A stretch of 64,000 nt of DNA from Drosophila persimilis (GCF_003286085.1 NW_020825288.1:25482001-25546000), one strand, 5' to 3'; positions 34,734 to 49,189 are shown, counted from the first letter of the stretch. Made by a program: numbers and translations. Notes: a model not told the origin generated them from the letters alone.

Positions 34734-37700
34734 ATTGACACCTCTTGACTTTTAAACTCTTTCTCCTGCCACCCCCCCAAGGGAGGGTTTACAACATTCA
34801 AATGGGAAAATTGTGTGTCGTTGTTGGGGGAAAGTTGAGCAAATAATTTGGCATTAATTAACATGCTGACATCATTAAGCAGATGGCAACAGTTTGTCAG
34901 ATAGTCGAATCATTTGTCTTGACGCCCGCAGGAAACCTGCTCCCCCGGGAGCCCCCCGCGAGGCCTCCCGCACGGCCCAATATGGAGCGTATTGACAGCC
35001 CAGCCCCACCTTGCAGCGAGTGGCCTTGGTGGTGTGCTAATTAAATAGGAAAATTAGAAAAACTACGTCGTAAATTTCATTGCGCATGGCAGTCGTGTAA
35101 TACAACACCGCACAGCGCACTTATCACACTCCAGGGGGAAGCACACGGAGCGACCAGGAAAGGAAGAGCGGATGGGAGGGGGATTGGAAGAAGCAGAGAC
35201 AAAGAGCGATGGGGGAAAGTCGAGTCGCCCCCCGCCTGGTGCCTGGTGCCTGATGCCGATGCCAATGCCGATGCCTGGTGTGAAATCATTTGACGACACT
35301 GCTCTCTGCATGACGCAATTAATCAAATTAATTTGGCCTGGCTGTGGCCATTTATTCGCGACGGCCACACTGAGTGAAGTCTGAGCAAGCCTCAGACGGA
35401 ACGGAACGGAACGGAACGGCACGGCATGGAACAGTCGCTTGATTAGCTCATAAGTAGGGCTAAGGACATTGACCCCGAAATAATTACTGAAGATACGAGA
35501 AGAATGGCCTGTCAGCTGGCTTGAAAACGAAATTAGTTTTTCCGGAGGTGCAGAAAGAAAGCGCTGCACGAACGCTGATGAGCTAAGAACAGGGATACCC
35601 TTTGATGGCGAAATTAAAGACGAAATGAAATCCACCTTCTCAAGGGAAAGACATGAAATGCATATATGAAATGTAAATTTATTCCAAAGTGCCTCTCAAA
35701 ACGATTTAATGTCTCCAAATACTCTAGAAAGAGAGTTCTGATTCTTTAAAAAGTAGGAATGTTCTGCACCGATAGAGCACAATATTTCTTGACAATATGC
35801 AATCCTCTTGAAGGATTAATGTATCTATTGATCTATGAACATGCCCACGACCGTGTAAAAGATATTTTGTAGACCGATGATTGGGGCATAAAAGCTGGCC
35901 AAATGTTGAGTTTGTGTCGTCGCACTAGCAACAGAAAAGGATCGAGAAAAAGACTTTTGACTTCAGCTGAGGTAGATCAGAACGGGCACCCGCACGAAAG
36001 AGGATCAGACTAAGCATCCAGATGCATAAGGGGAGACGAGCAATTGAGCAGCTGGTGGAACGGGAACGAAATATTGGGTCGAAGCCTGGTCGTTGAGCAC
36101 AATTTATACAAGATCTACAGAAGCAAGTAGGAGGATCAACAGGCAAGTGCCTAAACTACGCAGTGGAGTAATTCGTAATTCTTTTGATTTCTATTCGCTG
36201 AGAGCGTGGCCACGGTGCCATGGTGTCATCACCGCATCTGCTCTCTTACGAGGACCATCCGTTTTCCAGTCTTTTGCCAAGCGTCGTTGAAAGAGGAAGC
36301 CAAGAGTGCAGAACGTAAAACGTTTGCTATCTCTTTTTAACTCTAGTCTCTCTGAGAGCCGAGAGAGCGAGTTGGATGAATGGATGGTCCTTACCACAGC
36401 GGACGACGTCACCTTATTACAAATCTCACCACGTCTCAGCCGAGTGTGGCGAGAGAGTGTTCTCTCTCTCTGTGAGAGGGAAAGATGAAAAATGGAATTG
36501 CTGAAAGAGAGAGCAATACGACAGCGAGTTCTGCAGGAAAAGAGAGTTCCCTGGAAGCCGGGGCAGGGCCCATTAGTTGGCTATATTTTTGGCTCGAATT
36601 GCTACTCCCACGCGCAAAATCAATTACAAGCGAACTCTCTCGTGTTTCGTATTTCGGGTTCCATGAATTCCATAGAGCTAATTAGCCATTGAGAGCATTA
36701 TGCTATTGGGTTTGTGCTGATTCCGTGAATTCTATTTCAATCTCGTGATTAGCCGAGAGGCCATTTCGTTGTGGTTGTTGTGGGCTTTGTTGTTGGTGTG
36801 GTTAAGTGGCCCACTCCAAGCACTCCACCAAACCACACTCACCCAACGACCCCTCACCTATTGGAGCTCCGCCTACTCGTCCACACAACTCTCGACCTTT
36901 TGCCGTAGTTTGTCAACTTTTAGTTGGTTACGTCTGGGGAGGTTTACAACAACTTTTTCATTAATAGTTAACAAGCTTCATAATTAAGCAGCAAGCCAGC
37001 CAGACAGAGGATAGCCTGAGAAAAGTTCCTACTCGACTGCTTTCTTTTGGACATTCTTTTTCATCCATTTCTTTGGTAACTTTATATCTATATATATTTA
37101 TTTTTTTCCTCTTGTCATTTCTCCCTTGGAATTATGCTGATAAAGTAGTCTTAGCTTTGGATTTTCGCCCTTACCGAGCACCAAGTCGAGTCGAGTCCGG
37201 GTCTGTCAATGACTTGTTGTTTGTTTCGTTGTCGGAGCTGTCACGAGATTTCTTGGGCAATTCCCTCAGAGCATTTTCATGTCTCACCTTTCATTCGCAG
37301 ACAGTTTTCCAGCTGCCAGTTGCCAGTTGCCAGTGCTTCCAGAGCGGACTGCTCATTTTCCAGGCCACTTGTTGTTTGGCTGTGCCTCAGACTCTGCCTC
37401 TGCCACTCCTGCCATTTCCTTGCACCAATTTCCCGTGGCGCTCATCCGCTGCAACTGCTGCACTTTGACAAGTTTTTCCCTCTGATGAATAACCAATGCA
37501 AGGAAGCCAGCGAGCACAGCAGATTGGCTAAAATTTAAAGTTAAATTCTTTGTTGGGGGAGCAGTAAACAGTAAGCCATAAATTTAAATTGGCTCATTAG
37601 CAAAGGGTTAACCACGAATGCCCCAAAGCAAGTCCCTTAACCAGATTTTGCCTGCTTTCTCCAGCCCTTGGCCTCCACTTTCTGCTTTCCCCTTTCGTCT

Positions 37701-38579
37701 AGCTCATTCGAGTTTTGTTGGTCAGAAAGCTTAGCTAAACTGAAAACTAAAAGCATGTAAAGCACCAACCAGCAGCCGAGCACAATAAAAAGAATAAGGA
37801 AAAGAAAACCACATGGCAGACACTTTACACATCCCTTAAATGCTAGGGACACAGGGTGTGTAAAAGTTTTTCATTGAATTTTCTAGAAGAGAGCATAAAA
37901 ACCACATGAATATGTTGGGGCGTGGGAGTCCTCGGAGTTGATAAAATGTTGACGGTTTTGGGCTAGTTGTCGAAGCGAAGGCTTTGAGTGGATGGGCGGG
38001 GCATGTAATTGATAGAGTGTATGGCTTCTTAAAGTTGGTCTGTTCGAAATAGAAGTTCTTTAAAAGTTGGACAGCTTTTTTGGGGGACGTCCATAAGTGC
38101 GTTTGTGGGGGTAACGGCGGGAGAATGAGAGAGAATCCAATATCCCATCTACATTTGGGTTCTTAATTGAGTTATAGAAGGGTCTTTGGTGGTTTGTCAG
38201 GACTACTTACATCAGGAGTATGACTGAAATACCGATCGGATCGTGTTCGGCAACGTGTTTCTGCAAACACCAGACAGAATTTTATAAAATTTCCTATCAC
38301 TTTTCAGGCTTTTTCGAGTCCTCAATCTGATTAAAATAGTCCAAAATTATCTCATTTTCTAATCATAATGATACTTTTGTCGGGAGAAAAAGGGTACCCT
38401 AGCCGCGACTCGTCTTGAAGAGCCGCTTGTAACCCGCTTTTGTGATCTGTTCCGAATCATTTCCGAATCATTTTCGAGTCGTATTTCTACATATGCAAGT
38501 CTTTTACGGGCTATACTCGTATATGTGATCGATTCCATCATCTTGCACATTTTTAACTGCAAAATTAATTAATATTTTG

Positions 38580-38990
38580 GGTTGTTTTTAGGCTTATTTT
38601 TTTTGTATTCATTTTTGTTTATGTGTTTTTTCATATTTTTTGTTTTATTTTCTGTTTGTTTTTATTTTTTATTATTTATTATTTATTTTTATTTTTTTAA
38701 ATTTATTTTTAAGTTTATTTTTTTTTGTATTATTTTTTGTTTTTATATGCATTTTTTATTTTTTGTTTTTATATGATTTTTTTATTTTTTGATTTAATAT
38801 GAATTTTTTATTTTTTGGTTTTTATATGAATTTTTTATTTTTTGTTTTTATATGAATTTTTTATTTTTATATGATTTTTTTATTTTTATATGATTTTTTT
38901 TATTTTTTGTATTTATATGAATATATTTTTTATATATATATATATTTTTTTTTTTGTATTCTTTTTATCCTTTTTTCCTTTTTATTCTTT
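38580..38990. repeat. T-rich tandem repeat (TTTTTTATTTTTTGTTTTTATATGA type)
   Basis: Over 400 bp is almost only T and A. From about 38745 to 38935 there are roughly seven degenerate copies of a unit of about 20-26 bp containing TTTATATGA, then an (AT)n run near 38932-38946. The strand asymmetry (T on +) is strong. Confidence 0.85.
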
Positions 38991-41900
38991 TAATCCTTTT
39001 TTTTATTATAATTAGAATTGTATCTTGTACTTTTGATTGTAAAATAATTTCAACGATACAAATACAACAGTCACAGAAAACTTACAATGAATTAAAAAAA
39101 AGAAGAAAAATGCGTGTCGTGGAATGGGAATTTGGTTCAATTATCTGTCCAGTTTTCTAGGGTAGAGCTCCTCTTAGATCAAGGTCGATTGGATTGTATT
39201 CTGGCCAGCCTGCGCCGGTATCATTTCACCAAGACGACTCGAACAAAACTTGTCAAGGTGTTTTTATATTTAATAAAATAAACCTTCAAATGCTAAACAA
39301 TATTCGATTGGGGACCAGTGCTTCTATTGTTATATCTGTCTTTATATCTTATCTTGTCTTTTCTGGTATTCCATTCTGTTGCGAGCACAGCTGTACTTGA
39401 TCCTCGAGGAGCTCTATTCCATAAATAATTTCCATAGAATATTGCGCGCTCGTGTGTGTGTATCATAAGCAACAATTAACCCAATTTTGGATTCTCGAAA
39501 CACATTATCAACTGCCACCAATCAAACAACAATTGTGCCACGCTTGGCAACAATCACGCCAAATCCTAATTGCACACTTTCGAGGCATGTGGCATGTGGC
39601 ATGCGCTATTAGTAGCAGTAGCGGTGGCAGTGGCTGTGCCAGTGGCTGTGCCAGTGGCAGTTGCAGTGTTGTCCTATCCCGCCATATTGTAAATAATTAA
39701 TGCACGGCTCCGTGCAATCAACATCAGTTAGAGTTGTCAAGCGACTTCATTTCAGTGCTCAACGGGCCGTACACTCGCACTCGTATGTGGAAAATAGTGA
39801 CTACAAAACTCTACAAAAATATACAAAAAGTAGAGAAGCAAACTGGCGACACAGCAAAGTCATAGACTCCACCGCGACGGGCGCTCAATCAACCTGCTCT
39901 CTGTGGTATGGGTATGGGCGATAGGGGATAGGGGACAGGGGGGGGGATTGTCCACAAATCCACATCTATATATATTCCGATTCAGTGCACTTTAATGGTT
40001 ATGTTCAGACCTCCAACTAACACTCTCCTCCTGTGGAGCACAGGAACTGGAGCTGGAGCTGGTGCTGGTGCTGGAAGAACCCTTTTCAACGCTTTTGTAC
40101 TTCGGTGTCGCTGTGCAATTTAAATATATATTTCCTTGATACTATATTTCTCCGACCAAACCAAGCGATGATTCCCATCCCATCATTCCATCATCCCATC
40201 CCTATCCCACTCCCCATCCCCAATGGGAGTCTCGATGAGCCTTGCATGTCACACGCAAACTTTATCTTTGTCCCCCCCAAACCTACTCCTTCCCCTTTCC
40301 CTTCCCCTTGCCGTTCCGCGGGGGCCCCGTAGTACAGCTGCAGCTATCTCTGCCGGCTGTCCTGATGTCTGTCTATAACTCCGTGCTCTATATTCACGCT
40401 ACATTTAGTCGCAATTCCCTCTCTCTCTCTCGTTCCTCTGTTGCTTTCCCAGCTTTTTGCTGATGACAGAATTTTCCCTTTTCCTGGGTCGAGGAGGGTA
40501 CTATAATTTTAGGGACGATTTCGTCCTCCATTAAAAGGGATATTTCACACCGTGAGGTGTATTTTATATTTCAGATATTGTAGATATCAATCCTCTTGTC
40601 GATTCACAAGACCACAATTTTCTCTTTAGAATAATTGTACTTTTCCTAAAATATATTTTCCAGTCTACGCACTCGCGGCGAATGGTCTCTGTTTCTTGCC
40701 ATTCACAGCGCATGTGTCCCTTCGCTTATGGGACATTTGTACAGCGTAGTGTGGCCAGACTGTTCGAAATTCCTCTGAAAGGGTATTCGGAGGTCCTATC
40801 TATTGTTTCCACTCCTTCTTTTACTCTTTTGGCCATCATTTCGGCTTTTGTCAACTAAATTTGCCGCATGTTCAGGCAAAGGAAAAAAAAGAAAAGAATC
40901 AAACAAAAAACAAGGAAATATTCATTTGATTTTTATATTCATACAGAAAGTGATGTTTAATGGTTTCCTGCCCTCCCCAACCCCCCATCTGCCGCCCCCT
41001 TTCGGTGGCCGTGTGAAAGGAGTCAAAGTTTGATGGCTTTATAGCGTTAAGCTATTAACGATTGCAATCTATATGCATTCTGAATGTTGAATAGTTTCAT
41101 TGATCACGCGAGCAACACGAAGACAGTCGCAGTCCGTTTGTCGAGTGTTGATTTGAGCTCTGATTTATTTGTGTCTAAGATTAATCAATCGATCGACTGC
41201 ATGAATCATTGAACTTGAGGCTAAGTGGTGCCTCTGTACGATTTCACTGCACCCCCAGCCGTGTCCAATTCCTGCTTCGATTCACTATTTTCAGTCTCTT
41301 TGTTGGCTTTTCTGTTTCGGCCACGATGCGCTCCATTGGGGCGTGAAATGTTGCAGCAATGGCCGACTTGCATAATCATTTAGAGGCTACTTAAGGCAAT
41401 TTAATGCCTATATTTGGATGGTTTCTGCGTTACGTGTTCAGCCTTTCCTTTCGTTTGCATTTTCCACAGAAGACTAATTAAAAAAGGCGCTCTGAAAGGC
41501 CCACAAAAGTGAGTCCAAGTTTCGGACACATTCAAGGTTCTTTCTTGGTCTGAAATTAATTAAGAGAACAGATCTGAAAGGAATATGCAGTGTATGGTGA
41601 AGGTTTTATGTGCCAGCGCCTTTTGTCTTTTCCCAACACTGCCTCGCCACTCGCCACTCGCTACTCTCCACCCTCCACTCGCCACTCTCCACCCTCCACT
41701 CTCCCCTCGATCTTCATCATCATCGTTGTCATCTTTATTATTATCTTTATAACGATTAGCTAAGCTTTTCAAAGTGCTGGCTAATTTACACACATTCAAC
41801 TTGTAATCCCCGACATAATCGCAGAGATGAAGTGAGCAAATGGAGGAGGAGGAGGCTGTGTGAGAGTTGGTTTGTGCATCTCATTAGGCGTGAGGCGGGG

Positions 41901-44900
41901 GCAGGAGGATGTCGCGGATGCATGCGAGTGTGTGTGTTGCATCCTTTTCGGGACGGGACACTCTCCACACAATGAGCTCATTAGCAGGCGACGAAGGAAC
42001 CCCCGGAGGATGTTCGCCTCGGCTTTCGCACACTCTCTCTCTCTCTCTCTCTCGTATGAATCTCGAGTGGGGTCGGGGGTGGTTCCCGAAACAGTTTTGC
42101 GGTCCTTTGTTTTCGATAAAATGTCATTCGCGTTGCATTTCTATTGGTTTGCTGCTGGGTGTGGGGCAGTGGCGGTGGCATGCCCCCAGAGCAGGATCTT
42201 TTGTTGCCATTTCTTTGGCCGTAATGAGAGTGCGTCTTCAAATGGCATTCTGAATGCCACGCGAGACTCTTGGCTGGAGGATTGAGTGCAGCAGCAGCTG
42301 TCATTCCAACTGTCATTGTCTGATGACACCATCAGCATCGTCCTCCACCGCCCCCTCCACTGTGTGGAGCAGAAGGGTCCGTCCCTCCTCCCGTCCTTCC
42401 TGCCTTCGCTTAGTCTTTCACTCTTTTGATAGACGTTCGTCAATCAAAATTATGAGCTGCCTCTCCTTTATCTAGTTCAACATTTTATCTCTGCTCCCCA
42501 TTGTTTGCCTTTGGTTTTGTCACTTTAGTTTGTCTCTCTAATGCATCATCCTTAATTGGGGGAAAGGGATCTCTCTCCAGTGCTCTCTTCTACATTCGTA
42601 TATGGGCGATGGGCGCATCTGAAGAACACTGAAGGCAGAATTGTATCTACTAGATTCTATTTTATATTTATAGCCGTAATGATTTTGAAACAATCTCTAA
42701 CGCATTCTTAGCCTGTTCCTTTAAAACCTTCAATGGATGGGACCAGAATCCTTGCCCGCGACTCTTTCCTTTGCTACAGTTCCTGCGGGATTTACGACGC
42801 CAAGCGAATGCTGCAGAAGAGAATCCCCGCGAATACAAAGCCAAAATGCACTGCGGGAGTGGCTGCCACCGAGTCTCGAGACTTAAGCAAAAACGACATA
42901 CACGGAAAGCTCTTCTCCACTGGTGTTTTTCTGATAATGGTAGTTCTGTCGTTGGACTGCTTCCAAACAGATTATATTTCACCTGTTCTTGATCCTTCCA
43001 ATCACTTTCTGTACAACAACCAACTGCTTACGAGTTTTGCAACGATGTAATTGAATTTATGTGTGGGGGACTTGTACAAATTAGCGTTTAATCATTCTCG
43101 CAATCGAGGGATCTGCTGTCGAGGGATCATTTTAATCAATCATAACTTATTCCGTTCAATCGTCACATATTCAATTTCACTAAGGTTTTCACAATTTCCT
43201 GTTAATTCGATTGAATTTACTCCACACTCTCTCTCGTAGCTCAAGCTTCTTCTCTTTCGATTACTCTATCCTCACTCCTATTCGATTATTTCCTCTCTCT
43301 ATAGTAATGGCACTCCCGTTAATGCCTTTCCTGGTCACACTACGTCAGTCATTTTGTCAACATGCCAATAAAGCCCACCTTTGTTTCTGTTTCCAAAATC
43401 AGACTCAATTCCTCTCTTCTTATGTGATCTCTTCCCTCTCACTCTTCCTTCCTTCCCAGGCTCAACTGAAACGCGTTCTCGCTCGCAGACTATGCTCTCA
43501 GCAACATTGAATCTAAACACGATGTATCGAATCATGTATCGTTGCGACGAATGTTTGTTGAATTTTGTTTAATTTTTTTTTAACCAAATAGTAACATTAC
43601 TTTTCAATCTCCATCATATATAATGCATCGATATTCTACCGAATCATACCTACCTCATTTCTAAAATCCCTTTCAAAATTCCCTAAACCTTTACCGCAGC
43701 AAAAGCTTGAAGCCTTAACACGGCTTCTCGGGCAAAAGGCTCGTTCATATTTAAATATCCATGACAATGCCATTCAGAAATCATAATTATGAACCTTTGG
43801 GGGGGAAGTTTATTAAACTAAAACTCAATTTGTTCGCCCCGCCAATGGCTGCTCTGTGGAGCCTGTCTCTGCGTTGTTTCCGGAATGTATGCTATGCCAT
43901 GCTCTGCGGCCTTACGACATAATTACATTTTAATTCCACAGACAACAAGAGCAAATAATATGCGAAAAACTAACCAGGACAAAAACAGCAGAACCAGCAG
44001 AACCGCAGGAGCAGCAGCCGCCGCCGCCGCCACGAAATTTGAAGTTTATCCAAAAGTTTGCACTCGTGAGGTCTCTTCTGGCTGGCTGAGTAGAATCTGC
44101 ATGAATTATAATTATGTTTTTCATTAAAATTCACCTTGATTTCCCTTTACATTTCTTTGCCTCCTTCTTTCGGCCTCCCCCACAACGCCATGCAGCAAGT
44201 TTTGCTGCGCGATTCTCAACTTTTTGAGATCTTGGTGGTTTTTTTTTTGGCTGGAAGTTTCCCTCGCTTCGCACTCGCTGCGAGTGCTATTGTGTGGCGT
44301 GGCCATCTAGCATCTAGCATCTGCATTTCTGTTGTCTGATTTGGGGTTTTTAATGAGCTTACAACTCCGTGGCACTCGTATTTATTGAGCTTTGCATAAA
44401 ATTTGTGGATTTTTAATTAAGGTTGATAAGAATCGAGCTGTACCAAGAGAACCAATTGAATGAAAGGCATCTGAAAGGCAGCACGCAGCTCCACAGTTCC
44501 ACAGTTCTCAGAGTCAGGTGAGACATCCATTCGCAAAAGGACAAAGTTTGTCATACAAACTACAATTTAATTTAACTTTGGATATTCTTTGTTCTCCCAG
44601 TCGCGCTCGAGTGTGCCGCTCTGTTCGGTTCTGTTCCTGTCTGTTCTGCTGTTCTGCTTTTCAGTACCATATCATTTGGAGTAGACTATAGAGAGTTGTG
44701 TTCCCCGCTCAAACTTCCATTTGTGCAGTTAGTGGCATTTCTGGTTTCAGCTCCGGCTCCCCAACTCGGACGCATTGCCAATGTCAGCTTCCCTCTGTCA
44801 GTCTTTTTGATGTTTTCTGTTGATTTTCCCCCCGGTTTCTTACAAGTTTTACTTGAAAAAAAAGCAGAGGAAAGTTTTCCCAAAGTTTGGTGGGTTGTGT

Positions 44901-46227
44901 TCGGGTCTCTGGAAGGTATTGAAATGATTTTTTATCGTGCCTTGACGTGAAATGATGGACTGCCCTCCCTGCAGCTACCTAGTGTGGTATGTGGCATACA
45001 GAAATATAGTTAATCATTTCAATGGAGGGATGTTGTGAAATATGTAACATTTTAGACTTTAACGCCACCCCTCGAAGCCCCTGCTTGCCATTAAGATAAG
45101 CCAGAAACAGCATCAGCAAAAGCAAACTTCTCGCTCGAAACAAATTCCCAAACTAAACCATTCAGTCCGCAAAAGTTCCTTTTGATGGAGAGAGCGAACC
45201 ATAAACAAAACTAGCCGAAACACGCTCTCTCCCCAGAAGCATGCAACCTGAACCGAAGCGGTGCATCCTTTGGGTTGGTCGAGAAATTGAAATTCTAGCT
45301 TGATGGAAAGTTTCGTACTTTTATCCTCGTGTTGGTTAACAAAAACTAATTGCCTTTGAGAGCGTGTGTGGATTGTGGACAAGCCCCAGAACCAGAACCA
45401 GACCCAGACCGCGAGAGACTGAAATTGGAGTTGGCAATAATTTGCAATTAAATTAAGTTTTGATAAACAATAAATAAATGAATAAGGCAATGAGTGGCAG
45501 TGGCAGTGGCAGTGGCAGTGACAGAGGCGCGGTGGCCCCGGAAGGGAGTCCTTGAGACATTTCATGAATTTCAATGGCAAACTGTTTGCCTTGGCTGACT
45601 TTCTCCCGTCAGCACCACGCTTTCCTCGAGCTCTCTGGCTGCTCGTTGTTTACTTACATGCTATTTTTATTTAATATTATGCACATGTTTCATTTATGAA
45701 ATGCAAAAGTTGCAACTTTATGCAAAAGATGGCGTCTCTCATGAAGTTTCATCCTCCTCCACCTCTTCCTGTTCCCGTAATTTTTCTGCTGCTACTTTTT
45801 CAGTAAAGAGTAGAATTTGTAATGCAATTATTCCTGAAAAACAAAAGCAAATCATTTGTTTCGTCTCCCGTTATTATATTAATTTTCTACTGACTGTTGC
45901 CAATGTTTCCAACCATCGGCATTTTGAGTAAGGGTATCTCTTATTCTTCTTATTATCCGCTTTATGCCGTCCTTCCCCATGTTTTCCCCACAAGTGTTGC
46001 ATTTTTTATGGGATGCCTTTGCCAGAAGTTTGTCATGAGTTTTCAGGAGTTTGAGGAGAGAGGAGCGGCTGGGAGCGTGAAATGACTATAATTATGCAAG
46101 TAGTATCTGTGGCATCTGTTCAGTAAATATACATGATATGGGTGAAAGGTTTCTGTAGAGGATTACATTTCACCATCACCCAATGTCATAATGTCAAAGA
46201 AATAAATGTGAAATATTAAATGTGCTT
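38991..46227 (+). other. Intron of pum
   Basis: No exon recognised. Contains repeat A copy 2 (40663-40738, minus), Motif 1-like GTGTGGCCAGAC near 40750, ACTCGCC/CTCCACC repeats near 41641-41706, a (CT)n run near 42031-42052 and GCAGCC/GCCGCC near 44009-44031. A + frame at 42771-42992 with fairly balanced composition is not recognised and is not called. Confidence 0.7.
40663..40738 (-). repeat. Dispersed repeat family A, copy 2
   Basis: The reverse complement matches 416-490 (AAATGTCCCATAAGC, GGACACAT, AACAGAGACCATTCGCC). A Motif 1-like CTGGCCACACTA, read on the minus strand, lies just outside it at about 40748-40759. Confidence 0.6.
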
Positions 46228-46534
46228 ATCGGGGTCACCATATGGGTTGTGTACGAGGACACAGTATAGACAACAACCTTACAGTGACTATAAAATGTCT
46301 CATTATATTAATATTTCGATTGTAAGAGATCTCATCTCTTCCTACAGTCTTTCCGCCACTCAAAGCTTTGTACTTTTCACAAATATCCACCTATCGGGGT
46401 CACCAAATGCTGTAATATTCAAAATTAATGTTTTTATCAAATTATTCGACTAAAGAGGATCTCATCACTTCCTACTCGTATTTCCTTTCGTTGCATCAAG
46501 TCTCTATACAAATATCCACTTGTCGGGGTCACCA
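46228..46534. repeat. Imperfect tandem block with three TCGGGGTCACCA boxes
   Basis: TCGGGGTCACCA occurs at 46229, 46394 and 46523, each preceded by an ATATCCAC or similar lead. Between boxes lie GAGATCTCATCTCTTCCTAC and GGATCTCATCACTTCCTACT. Units of about 165 and 130 bp are therefore degenerate tandem copies. The last box is followed by a near-palindromic CACCATTTGGTGG. It could be a decayed satellite or part of a transposon end. It is not recognised. Confidence 0.7.
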
Positions 46535-48515
46535 TTTGGTGGAGTTTCGCTGGGTAGACCTCTTCCGTAAGCTTTCGGCAGCAAATTGGTGTTAATTGCT
46601 GCGCTCTCTTCTCAATTTCTCTTGGGTCTTTAGTTTCCATGCAGCAATGTGGGATTTAATGCACTTGTCTATGACAATGACTAACGGTTATTTTGTAACG
46701 CTTCGTTCCGTTGCCCCCGTGCCTCCGTTTGTGCCTCGCTGGTGGCGCACTTGTGCCTCCTGTGGGTGGGTGTGTGCTCGAAGCTCCATGAAGCTGCAGT
46801 AATGGCCCTTTAATAATTCTCAGTCATTTGGAAAATAACAGTACAAAGCCGTGACCATATCTCTTTGGCAGTAGCCGACCTCAAGCCCCGTACTGGAGGA
46901 GGGGGGGAGGCCTCGTCCTCTGCCCTGTTGCACCTTGTTATTGGGCTTTGCCTGTGTTGTTGGCGCCTCCGTTTGACGATGTTGTTGCATCATCGTGGCT
47001 GACCTGACCCCCCTCTCTGCCGCCCCCCTCCACCCTTCCGTCTCCGCCCAATTCATGTCGAACATAAAATTTGTGTTGCATGGCCCGTTTGTCTGTTGCT
47101 CTTTCTGTTTTACTCCTCCTCCACCTCTGCCTCCTCGTCCTCTTGCTCCGCTTTGCTCTTGTTCTATTTTCCATTTCCATGCGCTGTTCATTTTTCTTCT
47201 TCTTTTTTCGGGTGATGTCCCTTTTGCCACATTTTAAGCTGCTGCTGCTGTTTTCCACTGTTGCATTTTATTTTGCATTTTTCGCCTCGCTGCTCCGTTT
47301 TTTTTTTCACTTCCTCCACTGGCTCGTGCCCCTGAGCCCGCCCCACCCGTCGCCTCGTCTCCCCACTCGGCTGTGTGGCAATTGGATTCTTAGTCATGTG
47401 ATTTAACTAAGTAGACCCCGGGGTCCCTAACGAGGCATAACTTTATCATTATGCAGACAATATATCTAGCATCGCAAAATGTAAATCATTTTAACACCTT
47501 TTCAAATTCTCTTCCTTTCCTTGCAGGTGAGTTGAAAGCCACTTATCGCTGTGCAACTTATAGATGTGCCATTTATGGGAATGTGGTATGTAAAGATATA
47601 GTTTTAAATTTGTCGTATCTGGAATAAGCTTCAAATTGGGGAGGAAACGAATGGCCTGGACAGGAATGGACAAGAAAATGTAAACCCAAAATGTGGAGCG
47701 ATAATTTGCCTCCAAGTTCCATAGAATTATGGAACGACATTCCTGTTCCAGCAGAAATTTGGTTCAAGAATGATTCATTTGCCAATGAAAGCAGCTGAAA
47801 GTTCCACCCTATATAACGAACCCAACTCTCATGGAGAATTTTCGGGGAAAAGGATAAGAAAAAAAGGGGATACCTAAAAGAAAACTTTCATTCATTCGTT
47901 GAAAACGTCGGTGGTGGCCAATAAATTGGTGATTATTAACCGTAAATGCCTCTTAGACGTCATTAGGACTCAAAAAATGCTATATATATTATTCTTGGAC
48001 GTTGACATGCAATGACTGCATCTTTCAAGAGGCGATGCAGTTACTGTGAAACCAGCAGAAGGCTTTTACCCGCGGATCCCAGGCAAAACGCAGCCCTCCT
48101 CCCGCCCAATCGACCGAGGGGCGCTGCCGCACATGCGAACATGCAAGAAAGATAGCTATTAGACTAACATTCGAGGAAAATTAGCGCTAAACTTACTAAG
48201 AAACTATACAAATACCACTACAATTACTAATTACTAGAAAGGTGTGTAAGGATTAGTAATTTAATAAGAGGAAGAGAATTAGTGGTGGAATTAGTGGAAT
48301 TTTTTTTGCAAATGCAAGTTTATCTATTTTTCTGTGAATTATTTGGTTCATGTTTGGACATCATTATCCTAAGAATTATCGAAATGTAATAGGTATCCCT
48401 CTTTCTGCATTGAATTCACATTCCCAGAACCATATTTCCCATAGAAGGCGCTCTCTGATTAAACCCATCCTTCACCTAACAAACTGCCAGGATTTCAACA
48501 AGTGATATAACCCCA

Positions 48516-48546
48516 CTGACCCCTGACCCCTGACCCCTGACCTACG
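48516..48546. repeat. TGACCCC heptamer repeat
   Basis: Four tandem TGACCCC-type units. TGACCC is also a nuclear-receptor half-site word, but no spacing rule is needed to explain a simple repeat. Confidence 0.8.
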
Positions 48547-49189
48547 ACCCCACAATCACACAATGCCATTATCAAAACAATGCGAATTGGATTGGCCCAA
48601 ACAAGTTTTCTCTCAAAATTTTTCCCTCGAAGCCCGAAGCCCAAAGTCCGAGGCCGAAGCCCATCAAGTACAGTTGTGCAGGAGTCTGACCAGCAGATGC
48701 CACAAACTATGCAACAGTTTTGTGCCAAAGCAATTTTCTTTTCTCCCCCAGACACAAATACCCCCGGAGGGGGGGCGGGGGGTGATAGCAAGGGGTGGAA
48801 TGGAGTCCAGGGAGCTAATTAAGTTAAACAACAATCAAGCCAGTCATCGTCTCTCTTCGGAGTTGGGGTAGAGGGCGGCGTGGCTGGGGCCTGCATTTTC
48901 ATACTTGCTTTGGGGCTCTACGGAGGCACACGAGGCGTATGCGTAATATGATTTACAGCCCATCAAATGTGATTATCAGGAGTGGCAGAGAGAGGGAGAG
49001 AGAGGCAGGCAGGGAGTGCAGCATAGAGGGGGAGTAGCTCCAACTCCCAAAAGGCGACACATAGGCGACAGCCCCGTCCTGCCCCAAGCCAGGGCCAAGC
49101 TTGTGCCAGTGCGTTGCTGGAAGCTGCCTTAATTCAATTTCCATTGCACAATGCCAGGACCAAGATGAAGGCTTCACTCGGCTCTACTT

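Larger units (their letters stand above)
32460..38579 (+). other. Intron of pum
   Basis: No exon recognised. CCCTG pentamers lie near 32500-32540, a GGCAGA/GGCAGT hexamer array at 33893-33963, repeat B copy 3 at 34651-34733 and GGAAC pentamers near 35397-35420. A GAGAG/CTCTC cluster with a GACGTCAC near 36403-36412 spans 36340-36480. The 190-codon minus frame at 35063-35635 lacks an ATG start and recognisable motifs. Confidence 0.7.

Noticed and set aside
35063-35635. 190-codon minus frame as a nested gene
   Set aside because: It begins at a non-ATG codon, has no recognised motif and contains short simple repeats (GIGIGI); chance is more likely.
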